From positions 1 through 33,318 of the forward strand of contig JAGLED010000028.1 in the NCBI GenBank assembly GCA_023145215.1: a DNA stretch of 33,318 nt, in the 5' to 3' direction. The translations under genes were made by a program, and so were the position numbers. This document shows, piece after piece, positions 22,124-31,191 of this stretch (within the stretch, counting starts at the first letter, position 1; every line of letters begins with the position of its first letter). This DNA is from Rhodospirillales bacterium. GTDB taxonomy: Bacteria > Pseudomonadota > Alphaproteobacteria > Rhodospirillales > Casp-alpha2. The notes under the pieces were generated by a model. It made no database searches. It saw nothing but the letters and a program-made list of their open reading frames with translations, and was not told the DNA's origin.

Positions 22124-22867
22124 ATGGCCGGCCATTCAAAATTTAAGAACATCATGCACCGCAAGGGTGCACAGGACGCCAAGCGGGCGAAAGTCTTCGC
22201 CAAGCTCGGCAAGGAACTCTCCATCGCGGCACGTGCGGGCGAGGATCCGGGGTTCAACCCGCGCCTGCGTCTCGCCATTGCCAACGCGAAGTCGCAGAAC
22301 ATGCCGAACGACAACATCAAGCGCGCCATCGCGCGCGGCGTCGGCGGCGACGGCGAGAACTACGAGGAAATCCGCTATGAAGGTTATGGCCCGGGCGGCG
22401 TTGCGATGATCGTCGAGGCGCTCTCCGACAATCGCAACCGGACGGCTTCGGAAGTTCGCTCCGCGTTTTCGAAGCATGGCGGCAACCTGGGGGAAACCGG
22501 CAGCGTCAACTTTATGTTCGAGCGCGTCGGCAAGATTTACTACCCGGCCGATACGGCGAGCGGTGACGAGATGTTCGAAGCGGCCCTCGAAGCGGGTGCG
22601 ACCGACGTCGAAAGCGATGACGACGGACACGCGATTTCCTGCGACCCGAACGACTTCGCTGACGTGCGCGAGGCACTCGCCGAAAAGTACGGTGACCCGG
22701 AAAGCGGCGAGCTTGAATGGAAGCCGCAGAACACCGTCGAGGTCGATGCCGACACTGCCAGCACCCTGTTCAAGCTGATTGAAGTGTTGGAAGACAACGA
22801 TGACGTGCAGTCGGTCTCGTCCAACTTCGATGTGTCCGACGACATCATGGCGCAACTGAGCGCCTGA
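22124..22867 (+). CDS. yebC: YebC/PmpR-family transcriptional/translation regulator
   Basis: 247 residues, family length. MAGHSKFKNIMHRKGAQDAKRAKVFAKLGKELSIAAR is the invariant N-terminal helix pair; the middle has YGPGGVAMIVEALSDNRNRTASEVRSAFSKHGGNLGE, and the end VEVDADTASTLFKLIEVLEDNDDVQSVSSNFD. The three-domain protein acts in the cytoplasm. Members were named as transcription regulators (PmpR), and more recent work puts YebC proteins at stalled polyproline ribosomes, which would complement EF-P here. RuvC follows 12 bases downstream, so yebC-ruvC-ruvA-ruvB is one unit as in many proteobacteria. Confidence 0.95.
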   Translation: MAGHSKFKNIMHRKGAQDAKRAKVFAKLGKELSIAARAGEDPGFNPRLRLAIANAKSQNMPNDNIKRAIARGVGGDGENYEEIRYEGYGPGGVAMIVEALSDNRNRTASEVRSAFSKHGGNLGETGSVNFMFERVGKIYYPADTASGDEMFEAALEAGATDVESDDDGHAISCDPNDFADVREALAEKYGDPESGELEWKPQNTVEVDADTASTLFKLIEVLEDNDDVQSVSSNFDVSDDIMAQLSA

Positions 22868-22879
22868 GGAGGAATTGAC

Positions 22880-23386
22880 TTGCGGCTGATCGGCTTTGAT
22901 CCGGGATTGCAGACGACGGGATGGGGCATCATTGAGGCCGTCGACAACCGTCTCAGCTATGTTGCGGACGGCTTGGTCACCACATCGTCCAAAGCCTCGC
23001 TCTCGGAGCGGTTGGTCGAGCTTCACGCCGGATTGCGCGAGGTCATGGCCGAATACGCACCCGAGGAAGCGGCCGTCGAGGAAACCTTCGTCAACAAAAA
23101 CGCGGTCTCGACACTCAAGCTCGGGCAGGCGCGCGGGATCGTCCTGCTGGTTCCGGCGCTGGCCGGTCTGAACGTGGCCGAGTATCTGCCGAACCTGGTC
23201 AAGAAGACCGTCGTCGGCTCCGGTCACGCCCAGAAAGAGCAGGTTCAGATGATGGTCAAGACGCTGCTTCCCGGCGCTAAGATCGCGGGCGCGGATGCCG
23301 CCGATGCGCTCGCCGTCGCGATCTGCCATGCCCATCATCGCGGCACCGCGGACAGGGTCCGGCAGTTGGCCAGAGCCGCGCAATGA
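22880..23386 (+). CDS. ruvC: Holliday junction resolvase RuvC
   Basis: 168 residues. [17 protein letters not shown] with Asp7, [10 protein letters not shown] with Glu68, and [14 protein letters not shown] with Asp139 and Asp142 make the RNase H-like active site. It cuts four-way junctions symmetrically as a dimer in the RuvABC complex. The start is TTG at 22880, supported by GAGGAGG 8 bases upstream; the protein from there matches the RuvC N-terminus exactly, and no ATG fits. It precedes ruvA by 10 bases. Confidence 0.96.
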   Translation: MRLIGFDPGLQTTGWGIIEAVDNRLSYVADGLVTTSSKASLSERLVELHAGLREVMAEYAPEEAAVEETFVNKNAVSTLKLGQARGIVLLVPALAGLNVAEYLPNLVKKTVVGSGHAQKEQVQMMVKTLLPGAKIAGADAADALAVAICHAHHRGTADRVRQLARAAQ

Positions 23387-23396
23387 GAGGTGCATC

Positions 23397-24044
23397 ATGA
23401 TCGCGCGCCTGAAGGGAATCGTCGAAGACATCGGCGACGATTGGGTTGTCGTCGATGTGAACGGCGTCGGTTATCTGGTGTTCGCGTCGGGCCGTACGTT
23501 GGGTCGCCTCGCCGTTGGGGAGGCCACGGTTGTCTACATCGAAACTCACGTCCGCGAAGACCACATCCATCTTTACGGGTTCGCAGACACGCTGGAACGT
23601 GACTGGTTCAAGCTGCTGACGACGGTTCAAGGCGTTGGCGCCAAAGTCGGCCTCGCAATCCAGAGCGTGCTCAGCAACGACGAAGTCAGCCGCGCTATTT
23701 TATCCGGCGACAAGGCGGCGATAACGCGTGCCCCCGGCGTCGGTCCCAAACTGGCGGCGCGGATAATTTCGGAGCTCAAGGACAAGGTCGGCACCATCAC
23801 GCTGGGCCAAGCGCTCAAAACCGAAGTCGGCCCGACGGCGACGGCTTCGGCAGGTGGCGCGCAGGGGGCGGTGTCGGATGCCGTATCCGCGCTGGTCAAT
23901 CTGGGTTACAGCCCGTCGCAGGCGTTGGGCGTGGTTTCAGAAGCCGCCGGTGAAATCGGTGACGGCGCTGATGTCGGCGTGCTGATAAAGGCCGGTCTCG
24001 CCAAGTTGGCGCCCGCCGATACGCGGGCGGGGGCCAGGCGATAA
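23397..24044 (+). CDS. ruvA: Holliday junction DNA helicase subunit RuvA
   Basis: 215 residues. Domain I MIARLKGIVEDIGDDWVVVDVNGVGYLV is an OB fold with the acidic pin; domain II carries two helix-hairpin-helix motifs (LLTTVQGVGAKVGLAIQSVL and ITRAPGVGPKLAARIISELKDK); domain III at the end (ALVNLGYSPSQALGVVSEA) contacts RuvB. A tetramer holds the junction open so that RuvB can pull the arms. ATG at 23397 gives the standard N-terminus although the frame is open further up. Its stop is followed directly by the ruvB ATG. Confidence 0.95.
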   Translation: MIARLKGIVEDIGDDWVVVDVNGVGYLVFASGRTLGRLAVGEATVVYIETHVREDHIHLYGFADTLERDWFKLLTTVQGVGAKVGLAIQSVLSNDEVSRAILSGDKAAITRAPGVGPKLAARIISELKDKVGTITLGQALKTEVGPTATASAGGAQGAVSDAVSALVNLGYSPSQALGVVSEAAGEIGDGADVGVLIKAGLAKLAPADTRAGARR

Positions 24045-25097
24045 ATGGCAGAGGGTGATCGTATTCTTGAGGCCGAGAGCCAGCCCGGCGATACCCAGGA
24101 TGTGGCGCTAAGACCGCAGAAGCTGGACGATTTCGTCGGCCAGCCGCAGGTCCGCGCCAATCTCAAGGTGTTCGTGGAAGCGTCGATCAGCCGTTCGGAA
24201 CCGCTCGATCACGTGCTCTTTTATGGGCCGCCGGGTCTCGGGAAGACGACGTTGGCGTCGATCGTTGCAAAGGAAATGGGGGTCGGTTTTCGCGCCACCT
24301 CGGGCCCCGTGATTGCCAAGGCCGGCGATCTTGCGGCGATCCTGACGAATCTCGAAGCGGGCGACGTCCTGTTTATCGACGAGATCCATCGCCTCAATCC
24401 CGCCGTCGAGGAAATTCTCTATCCGGCAATGGAAGACTTCCAACTCGACCTGATCATCGGCGAAGGGCCGGCGGCGCGTTCGGTACGTATCGACTTGCCA
24501 CGCTTCACCCTAGTCGGCGCGACGACACGCTCGGGTCTGATCACGACGCCCTTGCGCGAGCGTTTCGGGATCCCGATGCGGCTCGAGTTTTATGGGGTCG
24601 ACGACCTGCGGCACATCATCTCTCGCGGTGCCGGGCTATTGGGCATGGACATGACCGACGACGGCGCCCGCGAAATCGCCACGCGCGCCCGCGGCACGCC
24701 GCGCGTCGCCGGGCGCCTGCTGCGCCGGGTCCGCGATTTCGCTGCCGTCGCCGGCCATTCGCCCGTCGACGCCAAGGCCGCCGACGCCGCCCTTAACAGG
24801 CTCGATGTCGACAAACGCGGGCTCGACGCTATGGACCGCCGCTATCTGACGTGCATCGCCGAGAGCTATGGGGGCGGCCCGGTCGGGGTCGAAACCCTGG
24901 CCGCGGCCCTGTCCGAACAACGTGACACGATCGAGGAAGTGATCGAACCCTATCTGATTCAGCAGGGGCTGTTGATGCGCACGCCGCGTGGCCGTGCATT
25001 GACGGGCGACGGCTTCAAGCATCTCGGCTTGAAAGCCCCCGCGAACCTGACCCAACTGGAATTGATCGCCGACGACGCGGAGGCCGAGGATGCCTGA
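24045..25097 (+). CDS. ruvB: Holliday junction DNA helicase motor RuvB
   Basis: 350 residues, AAA+ ATPase. The [15 protein letters not shown] opening, Walker A GPPGLGKT at 61-68, Walker B with DEIHR at 112-116, ATTRSGLIT sensor 1 and [18 protein letters not shown] sensor 2 arginines are all intact. The winged-helix end [17 protein letters not shown] closes the protein. A hexameric ring drives branch migration on RuvA-bound junctions. It starts with no gap after ruvA (TAAATG) and overlaps ybgC by 8 bases, so repair and envelope genes are tied in one transcript. Confidence 0.97.
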   Translation: MAEGDRILEAESQPGDTQDVALRPQKLDDFVGQPQVRANLKVFVEASISRSEPLDHVLFYGPPGLGKTTLASIVAKEMGVGFRATSGPVIAKAGDLAAILTNLEAGDVLFIDEIHRLNPAVEEILYPAMEDFQLDLIIGEGPAARSVRIDLPRFTLVGATTRSGLITTPLRERFGIPMRLEFYGVDDLRHIISRGAGLLGMDMTDDGAREIATRARGTPRVAGRLLRRVRDFAAVAGHSPVDAKAADAALNRLDVDKRGLDAMDRRYLTCIAESYGGGPVGVETLAAALSEQRDTIEEVIEPYLIQQGLLMRTPRGRALTGDGFKHLGLKAPANLTQLELIADDAEAEDA

Positions 25098-25545
25098 TGC
25101 GGGAATGACCGAAGTCCATGTCATGCCGGTCCGCGTCTATTACGAGGACACGGACGCCGGCGGCATCGTCTATTACGCGAATTATCTCAAATTCGCGGAG
25201 CGCGCGCGTACCGAACTATTGCGCGACCACGGACTGGAACACGCCGAATTGCTAGCGAGCGACAATATTGCGTTTGCCGTTCGCGAGTGCCACGCGGACT
25301 ACATCAAACCCGCGCGCCTGGACGATCTTCTGGAGGTCAGGACACGGGTCACCGAGATCGGTGGCGCGGCGTTGCGAATGCATCAGGATATCTGCCGGGA
25401 CGGCAATGTCCTCGTGGCTGTCCACGTCAGGTTGGCATGTATGAATGTGACCACCGGGGCGCCGAAGAGGCTGCCGGACGCGGTGAAAGATTGCCTGCGG
25501 ACACATGCGGGCGAGAACGTGAATCCAGGAAGACGAGCGGAGTAG
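25090..25545 (+). CDS. ybgC: Tol-Pal-associated acyl-CoA thioesterase YbgC
   Basis: 151 residues, hot-dog fold. [28 protein letters not shown] holds the catalytic aspartate and the family's GIVYYANYL signature, distinguishing it from the tandem thioesterases at 7 kb. The RuvB stop lies inside its start region. An ATG at 25105 is possible, but GAGG precedes 25090. It is the first gene of the tol-pal cluster in proteobacteria and interacts with phospholipid synthesis enzymes at the inner membrane; short-chain acyl-CoA hydrolysis is known for homologues. TolQ begins 3 bases after its stop. Confidence 0.92.
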   Translation: MPDAGMTEVHVMPVRVYYEDTDAGGIVYYANYLKFAERARTELLRDHGLEHAELLASDNIAFAVRECHADYIKPARLDDLLEVRTRVTEIGGAALRMHQDICRDGNVLVAVHVRLACMNVTTGAPKRLPDAVKDCLRTHAGENVNPGRRAE

Positions 25546-25548
25546 GGA

Positions 25549-26265
25549 ATGGAAAATCAAGCAGTCGACGCCGCGATGATGGCAGGTTCGGTGGGCGCGG
25601 ATCAGTTCGCCGTGATGTCCATGTTCCTGCGCGCCGATATCGTCGTGAAATCCGTCATGGTGATACTGATCCTGGCCTCGATCTGGTGCTGGGCGATCAT
25701 CTTCGAGAAGCTGCTGACGGTCAGGCGTCTCAACAAGCGCTCGGATGAGTTCGAGCAGGCCTTCTGGTCGGGCAAGTCTTTGGACGATCTGTTCGACAGG
25801 GTCGCCAGTAATCCGCGTGACCCGATGGCGGCGGTGTTTTCGGCGGCGATGCGGGAATGGCGGCGGGTTTCGGGCAGCAGCTCTCATGGAATCCGCGCCG
25901 GACTTTCGGACCGGATCGATCGCGTCATGCAGATCACGGTTCACCGGGAAATGGATCGCGCCGAGAAGTATATGACGTTCCTCGCCACCACCGGTGCGAC
26001 GGCGCCGTTCGTCGGGTTGTTCGGTACGGTATGGGGGATCATGCACAGCTTCCAGTCGATCGCGATTTCGTCCAATACCTCGCTCGCGGTCGTTGCCCCG
26101 GGTATCGCAGAAGCCTTGTTCGCGACCGCGCTGGGGCTCCTGGCAGCGATCCCGGCGGTTGTTGCCTACAACAAACTGAGCCGAGACCTGGACCGGTATG
26201 CCGGCAGGCTTGAAAGCTTCGCCGGCGAGTTCTCGGCGATCCTGTCGCGCGAGATGGACAACTAG
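25549..26265 (+). CDS. tolQ: Tol-Pal inner-membrane channel protein TolQ
   Basis: 238 residues. Three transmembrane segments at about 31-53, 148-166 and 183-206. [20 protein letters not shown] and [26 protein letters not shown] are the MotA/ExbB/TolQ core sequences. TolQ forms a pentamer around a TolR dimer and uses the proton gradient to move TolA. GTAGGG precedes the ATG. TolR follows after 9 bases. Confidence 0.96.
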   Translation: MENQAVDAAMMAGSVGADQFAVMSMFLRADIVVKSVMVILILASIWCWAIIFEKLLTVRRLNKRSDEFEQAFWSGKSLDDLFDRVASNPRDPMAAVFSAAMREWRRVSGSSSHGIRAGLSDRIDRVMQITVHREMDRAEKYMTFLATTGATAPFVGLFGTVWGIMHSFQSIAISSNTSLAVVAPGIAEALFATALGLLAAIPAVVAYNKLSRDLDRYAGRLESFAGEFSAILSREMDN

Positions 26266-26274
26266 GAGCGGCCG

Positions 26275-26760
26275 ATGGCGATCACGACTGAACGTATGGG
26301 CGGTGGCGGCGGCCGTTTCGGGCGGCAGCGTCGACGGCCGATGAGCGAGATCAACGTGACGCCGTTCGTCGACGTTATGCTGGTGCTGTTGATCATCTTC
26401 ATGGTGACGGCGCCGCTTCTGACCGTCGGTGTCGAAATCAACCTGCCGGAGACCAAGGCCGGTGCCATCGCGGGCGAAGACGAGCCGCTGGCGATTTCGA
26501 TCGACAATGGCGGGCAGATATTCCTGCAGGATACGCAGGTGCCGTTGGAAACGCTCGTACCGAGGCTGCGCGCAATCACCGGTGAAAACCGGGATCTTCG
26601 TATCTTCGTGCGCGGCGATTCCGACATCAATTACGGCCGGGTCATGGAAGTGATGGGCACGATCAACCGCGCCGGATACCGGCGTGTCGCCCTGATCACC
26701 CGAAGCACCGATAAATCCGACACGAAAACGGACGATAACAAGGCGAAAAAGCAGCCTTAA
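26275..26760 (+). CDS. tolR: Tol-Pal protein TolR
   Basis: 161 residues. A Gly/Arg-rich N-terminal tail ([23 protein letters not shown]) leads to one transmembrane helix at about 31-50 with the proton-carrying Asp33 ([16 protein letters not shown]). The periplasmic ExbD/TolR domain ends in [23 protein letters not shown], followed by a Lys/Asp tail. It converts proton flow in TolQ into movement of TolA and can bind peptidoglycan. TolA starts 33 bases after its stop. Confidence 0.96.
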   Translation: MAITTERMGGGGGRFGRQRRRPMSEINVTPFVDVMLVLLIIFMVTAPLLTVGVEINLPETKAGAIAGEDEPLAISIDNGGQIFLQDTQVPLETLVPRLRAITGENRDLRIFVRGDSDINYGRVMEVMGTINRAGYRRVALITRSTDKSDTKTDDNKAKKQP

Positions 26761-26793
26761 CCCGAAAGCGAGACTTAGGGCAGATCTGAGATC

Positions 26794-27783
26794 ATGCGGA
26801 CCGGACTAATATTTTCAGTGGCTTTTCACGCGGGTATCATCGCGGTGAGCATGCTCGGCCTGCCGCTGGTGTCGCCGCCCGAGCCGCTTGAGGAAACGCC
26901 CGTGTTCGTCGAACTGGTCGAGATCGACGAGATGCGGAATGCGCCGGCACCTGCCCCCGAACCGGAACCGGAAGAGAAAAAGACGCCAGAGCCGACGCCA
27001 CCCGTCGAAGAAGCGAAACCGGAACCCGAGCCCGAGCCGACACCGCCGCCGCCGGCCCCCGAGCCCCAGCCCGAGATCGCGGCCTTGCCGCCGAAACCGG
27101 AGCCGGAGCCCGAGCCTGCACCAGAACCGGAGCCCGAACCAAAGAAAGAACCGGAGCCCGAACCGGAACCGGAACCGAAACCCGAAGCCAAGCCGGCGCC
27201 CGAACCCGAGCCGGAACCCAAGCCTGAGCCGAAGCCCGAGCCGCCGAAGCCAGTTGCCGCCGCGGCCAAGGTAAAGAAGAAACCGAGGCCGCCGGAGCAG
27301 TTCGAGGTCGCCTCGCTTCTGAAAACGCTCGAAGAGATCAAAAAGAAGCAGCCGGAACCGGAAGAGAAAAAGAAGGATGAACTCAAGGCCGACTTCGCTG
27401 AACAAATGCGTGCGGCTTTGAAGGTGAAATCGCCGCAGCCGGATGCCGATCCGACGAGGAAGGTGACGATGACCGAACTGGATGCGATGCGCCGCCAGGT
27501 CATCAGTCAGGTCGCGCCATGCTGGAACATCAACCCGGGGTCCAAGGGCGCAGAGAATTTGGCGGTTGTCGTCCGGATGCAGATGAACCCGGATGGCACC
27601 GTCCAGTCGGCGTCGATCGAGGATCAGGCGCGTTACTTCTCGGAGCCGTTTTTCCAATCGGCCGCGGACGCCGCGAAGCGGGCCGTATTGAACCCGCGTT
27701 GCAATCCCATCAAACTGCCGCCCGACAAATACCAGGTCTGGCGGGAGATTCTGATTAACTTCGATCCCAGAGATCTTTTATAG
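26794..27783 (+). CDS. tolA: Tol-Pal energy-transducing protein TolA
   Basis: 329 residues. An N-terminal transmembrane helix (about 5-27, with SVAFHAGI whose histidine is conserved) is followed by about 110 residues of Pro-Glu and Pro-Lys repeats (about 50-160), a short helical region, and a C-terminal domain (about 220-329) with [18 protein letters not shown] and the [23 protein letters not shown] end that meets Pal and TolB. Domain II is a stiff proline-rich spacer here instead of the long alanine-rich helix known in E. coli. It spans the periplasm at the division site and pulls the outer membrane inward. TolB starts 22 bases downstream. Confidence 0.93.
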   Translation: MRTGLIFSVAFHAGIIAVSMLGLPLVSPPEPLEETPVFVELVEIDEMRNAPAPAPEPEPEEKKTPEPTPPVEEAKPEPEPEPTPPPPAPEPQPEIAALPPKPEPEPEPAPEPEPEPKKEPEPEPEPEPKPEAKPAPEPEPEPKPEPKPEPPKPVAAAAKVKKKPRPPEQFEVASLLKTLEEIKKKQPEPEEKKKDELKADFAEQMRAALKVKSPQPDADPTRKVTMTELDAMRRQVISQVAPCWNINPGSKGAENLAVVVRMQMNPDGTVQSASIEDQARYFSEPFFQSAADAAKRAVLNPRCNPIKLPPDKYQVWREILINFDPRDLL

Positions 27784-27805
27784 AAAGCCGCTGTAAGGAG
27801 CTTCC

Positions 27806-29134
27806 ATGTTTGTCCTTTCGATGATGCGAAACGCGATACCCGTCCTGCTGGCGGTCCTGATGATGGCCGGCGCGGCGCGTGCCGAACTGCGCGTCGATAT
27901 CACTCAGGGCAAGGCCGAACCGTTGCCGATCGCCGTCACCGACTTTTTCGGTAACGGTGGCGAGGAACAGCGCATTGGCCGCGATATGGCGGGTGTGATC
28001 GCGGCTGACCTGCAACGGTCGGGTCTGTTCAAACCGATCGACAAGCGTGCTTTTATTCAGACCGACGGTGCGTTGAGTACGCTGCCGCGGTTTGGGGATT
28101 GGCGCATCATTAATGCGCAGGCGCTGGTCCAGGGCCGGACGGAACTGGTGCCGGACGGTCGGCTTCGGGTCGAATTCCGCCTCTGGGACGTGTTCGCCGA
28201 ACAGCAGATGGTGGGGCTCGCCTATTTCACGGTGCCTGACAACTGGCGCCGGGTTGCGCACATCATTGCCGATGCGATCTACAAAAGGATTACGGGCGAG
28301 GACGGCTATTTCGACACCCGCATCGTCTATATCGCCGAAAGCGGGCCGGAGCGCCGCCGCGTCAAACGCCTTGCCATCATGGATCAGGACGGCGCCAACC
28401 ACCGCTTCCTGACGGACGGTTCGGAACTCGTGCTGACGCCGCGCTTCTCGCCGACCCTGCAGGAAATCACGTATCTCAGTTACCGGGGCAACACGCCGCG
28501 CGTTTACATCTTCAACATCGATTCCGGGCGCCAGGAACTGTTGGGCGACTTCCCCGGGATGACGTTTGCGCCCCGATTCTCGCCGGATGGCCAGAAAGTT
28601 ATCATGAGCATGGCGCAGAACGGCGCCACCAATGTCTACGAGATGGACCTGCGAACCCGGCAATCACGGCAGTTAACGCGTTCCGGCGCCATCGATACGT
28701 CGCCCAGTTATGCCCCCGACGCCAGTCAGATCGTCTTTAACTCGGACCGTGGCGGCTCGCAGCAACTTTATGTGATGGACAGCGATGGCAGCGACGTGCA
28801 TCGAATCAGCTTCGGCAAGGGGCGTTATGCGACCCCGGTGTGGTCGCCACGTGGCGATCTGATTGCCTTCACGAAGATCTCAAGGGGCAAGTTCTACATC
28901 GGCGTGATGCGCCCGGACGGCTCCGGCGAACGGCTTCTGGCCGAGGATTATCTTGTCGAGGCGCCGACGTGGTCGCCGAACGGGCGCGTTTTGATGTTCT
29001 TCCGCCAGTCGAAAAACGGCGAGAATGTTACCGAGCCGAGGCTCTATTCAATCGACCTCACCGGGTACAACGAACGCGAGATCGTGACCCCCGTCGGAGC
29101 ATCCGACCCGGCCTGGTCGCCGTTGATCCCGTAA
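27806..29134 (+). CDS. tolB: Tol-Pal periplasmic beta-propeller protein TolB
   Basis: 442 residues. A signal peptide (cleavage after ARA near residue 26) leads to the N-terminal alpha/beta domain (about 30-160, [18 protein letters not shown]), then a six-bladed propeller with repeated [38 protein letters not shown] and [11 protein letters not shown] blades. The protein binds Pal and is released by TolA. AAGGAGC gives a strong ribosome site for the ATG; a second ATG 5 codons in is possible. The following 199 bases contain a candidate promoter for pal (TTGGAA at about 29206, 17 spacing). Confidence 0.96.
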   Translation: MFVLSMMRNAIPVLLAVLMMAGAARAELRVDITQGKAEPLPIAVTDFFGNGGEEQRIGRDMAGVIAADLQRSGLFKPIDKRAFIQTDGALSTLPRFGDWRIINAQALVQGRTELVPDGRLRVEFRLWDVFAEQQMVGLAYFTVPDNWRRVAHIIADAIYKRITGEDGYFDTRIVYIAESGPERRRVKRLAIMDQDGANHRFLTDGSELVLTPRFSPTLQEITYLSYRGNTPRVYIFNIDSGRQELLGDFPGMTFAPRFSPDGQKVIMSMAQNGATNVYEMDLRTRQSRQLTRSGAIDTSPSYAPDASQIVFNSDRGGSQQLYVMDSDGSDVHRISFGKGRYATPVWSPRGDLIAFTKISRGKFYIGVMRPDGSGERLLAEDYLVEAPTWSPNGRVLMFFRQSKNGENVTEPRLYSIDLTGYNEREIVTPVGASDPAWSPLIP

Positions 29135-29333
29135 AATTCATGACGCAGCGCGAAAACGCACGCCCAGAAATCCTTTGCTGAGGGTTGGTTTTTCCAAAAA
29201 AGGGCTTGGAATCAACCGCGTCACTCTTTAAAGATACCACCAAGCGGCGTTTTTGCGGACGCACGTGTTATTTTTTTGCCGACTTATCGGCGATTGGGTT
29301 TATGAGATATCACCCGTTGAGGAGTATATTCCT

Positions 29334-29855
29334 ATGCGTTTCAAATTTTTGAGTGTGCTGGCCGCGGTTGCCTTGCTTGCAGCGTGTGAAACAGCGCCGG
29401 AATCGAGTGGTAGCACCCAGTCGTCCGGCGCCGCATCGACGACGTCGAGCAGCTCTGGCAGCAGCACGTCTGCGGTGCAGATTCAGGGCGGCACCCAGGA
29501 AGACCTGGTCGTCAATGTCGGGGACCGTGTGTTCTTCGCCTTTGACAGTTCCGAGCTGAGCGCCGAAGCCCGCGCTTCGCTTGAGAAACAGGCGGCCTGG
29601 ATGAAGAAATTCGGCGGCGTTCGCGTCGTTGTTGAGGGTCATTGCGACGAGCGTGGCACCCGCGAGTACAACCTCGCGCTCGGTGAGCGCCGTGCCAATG
29701 CCGCCAAGGATTACCTGGTGGCGCTCGGCATCAACCCGGCCCGTGTGAAAACCATTTCTTACGGCAAGGAGCGTCCGGCTGCGCTCGGTCACAACGAAAC
29801 CGCGTGGGCGCAAAACCGCCGTGCGGTGACGGTTGTCGACAACACCGGCAGCTGA
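29334..29855 (+). CDS. pal: Peptidoglycan-associated lipoprotein Pal
   Basis: 173 residues. The lipobox LLAAC puts the lipidated cysteine at 18. A Ser/Thr-rich linker of about 40 residues is followed by the OmpA-like domain (about 55-173) with VFFAFDSSELS, EGHCDERGTREYNLALGERRA (binding aspartate) and NRRAVTVVD. It is anchored in the outer membrane and grips peptidoglycan, tying the envelope together under control of TolB/TolA. GAGGAG precedes the ATG at 29334, which is chosen over earlier codons because it gives a proper lipoprotein signal. An intrinsic terminator lies 24 bases downstream. Confidence 0.96.
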   Translation: MRFKFLSVLAAVALLAACETAPESSGSTQSSGAASTTSSSSGSSTSAVQIQGGTQEDLVVNVGDRVFFAFDSSELSAEARASLEKQAAWMKKFGGVRVVVEGHCDERGTREYNLALGERRANAAKDYLVALGINPARVKTISYGKERPAALGHNETAWAQNRRAVTVVDNTGS

Positions 29856-29878
29856 TCCTTTCGCCGGAAACGGTTGTT

Positions 29879-29929
29879 TAAGGCGCTTGTCCACCGGTTT
29901 CTGCCGGATGGGCAAGCGCCTTAATTTTG
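29879..29929 (+). terminator. Intrinsic terminator after pal
   Basis: A 15-bp stem with one G-U pair (29879-29893 and 29909-29923), an inner CCGG/CCGG pair in the loop and then TTTT downstream. It separates pal from cpoB, so cpoB probably has its own promoter in 29930-30015. Confidence 0.8.
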
Positions 29930-30015
29930 CCTAATATGTACGAGAGGTTGCACCTCGGCGCGGAGCCCCGCCGGGCGCCGTGTTCGGTATTTGGAATGAC
30001 GAACCGGAGAGAGCG

Positions 30016-31176
30016 ATGACGTTTCGAAGCTCATGGTGCGGCGCGGTTCTGTGCGTCGCCATTCTGATGACGGCGATGCCGCTGCAGGCACAGGATACAA
30101 AGGCCCTGCTGGATCGGATCGAGCGTCTGGAGCGCGATATCAGAACGCTCAACGTGCAGATTTCCCGGGGCGGAACTGGTGGCGGCAGTGCAACGACAAG
30201 CGCCGCCGACGCCGCGGGCGGCGACAATACCGCCTATGCGCGGCTTAACGTCCGCGTTTCCCAGATCGAGACCGGGATGCGCAACATGACCGGGCGGCTG
30301 GAGGAGCTTTCCTACCAGATTAACCAGGTTTCGCAGCAGCTTGAAAAACTCTCGGCAGATGTCGATTTCCGCCTTAAGCAACTCGAGACCGGTGGTGCGA
30401 CGTCGGGTATGCGGCAGCCGATGCAGAACGGCGGCCAGATGACGGCGCCGCAGGGGCAGCCGCAATCGTCGGCCGATTCGATGTCCGGTCAGGCGAATGC
30501 GTCGACGTCCCAGGGGGCCGGGAACGGGGCCCAGGTGCTTGGCACGCTCAACGAGTCCGATCTTAATAATCAGGGTCAGCAAGCCAACACGGCCGCCCCT
30601 GCGCAAAAGCCCGCAGAGAGCGAAGCCGACGCGCTGCTCGCCCAATTGACGGGCGACACGCCCGCCCCGGCATCCCAGCCGGCAGCGCCCGCGACGGCAC
30701 CTTCCGCCGCCCCGGCACCGGCCGGCGTCAACACGGCGACCAACCAACCGGCTTCCGGGCCGTCGACGCAGACTGCGGCCCTGCCGCAGGGGACGCCGCG
30801 TGAGCAATACATGCACGCGTTCGGCCTGCTCCGGCAGGGCAATTATGATTTGGCGGCATCGTCGCTCAGACAGTTCCTGGAAGCGCATAGCGACGACAAG
30901 CTCGCCAGCAATGCGCGGTACTGGCTTGGCGAGACCTACTACGTGCGCGGTTCGTTCGTGGAAGCGGCGGAGACCTTTCTTGAGGGTTACCAGGCCGACC
31001 CGCAGGGACCGAAAGCCCCGGATGCCCTGTTAAAGCTCGGGATGTCGTTGTCCAGCCTCGATAAAAAGAACGAGGCCTGTGCCGCGTTCCAGAAGCTGCG
31101 TCAGGACTATCCCGATGCGTCGGCGGGGCTGAAGAGCACGTTGCAGCGTGAGTGGCAGAAGAACGGCTGCGTCTGA
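30016..31176 (+). CDS. cpoB: Tol-Pal coordinator CpoB (YbgF)
   Basis: 386 residues. A signal peptide ends after LQA near residue 25. Next come an N-terminal trimeric coiled coil (about 27-50 and 80-120, ALLDRIERLERDIRTLNVQIS), a low-complexity Gln/Pro/Ala linker of about 130 residues, and a C-terminal TPR domain from about 265 (YMHAFGLLRQGNYDLAASSLRQFL, NARYWLGETYYVRGSFVEAAETFLEGY). CpoB links peptidoglycan synthesis to outer-membrane constriction at division. The start at 30016 is chosen for its signal peptide and the GAGAGAG site. TilS follows 15 bases after the stop. Confidence 0.93.
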   Translation: MTFRSSWCGAVLCVAILMTAMPLQAQDTKALLDRIERLERDIRTLNVQISRGGTGGGSATTSAADAAGGDNTAYARLNVRVSQIETGMRNMTGRLEELSYQINQVSQQLEKLSADVDFRLKQLETGGATSGMRQPMQNGGQMTAPQGQPQSSADSMSGQANASTSQGAGNGAQVLGTLNESDLNNQGQQANTAAPAQKPAESEADALLAQLTGDTPAPASQPAAPATAPSAAPAPAGVNTATNQPASGPSTQTAALPQGTPREQYMHAFGLLRQGNYDLAASSLRQFLEAHSDDKLASNARYWLGETYYVRGSFVEAAETFLEGYQADPQGPKAPDALLKLGMSLSSLDKKNEACAAFQKLRQDYPDASAGLKSTLQREWQKNGCV

Positions 31177-31191
31177 GCGGCGAACTGAGAC

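Noticed and set aside
22136-23431. 431-codon open frame antisense to yebC and ruvC
   Set aside because: Both sense genes are unmistakable; long antisense frames are expected at this GC content, and the translation has no known motif.
26940-27260. Possible CRISPR-like or minisatellite array
   Set aside because: The repetition comes from CCG-GAA/CCC-GAG codons with irregular units and no spacers.
26815-27657. Arg/Leu/Gly-rich and Gly/Ser-rich frames antisense to tolA
   Set aside because: They are mirror images of the Pro-Glu codon repeats of tolA and not genes.
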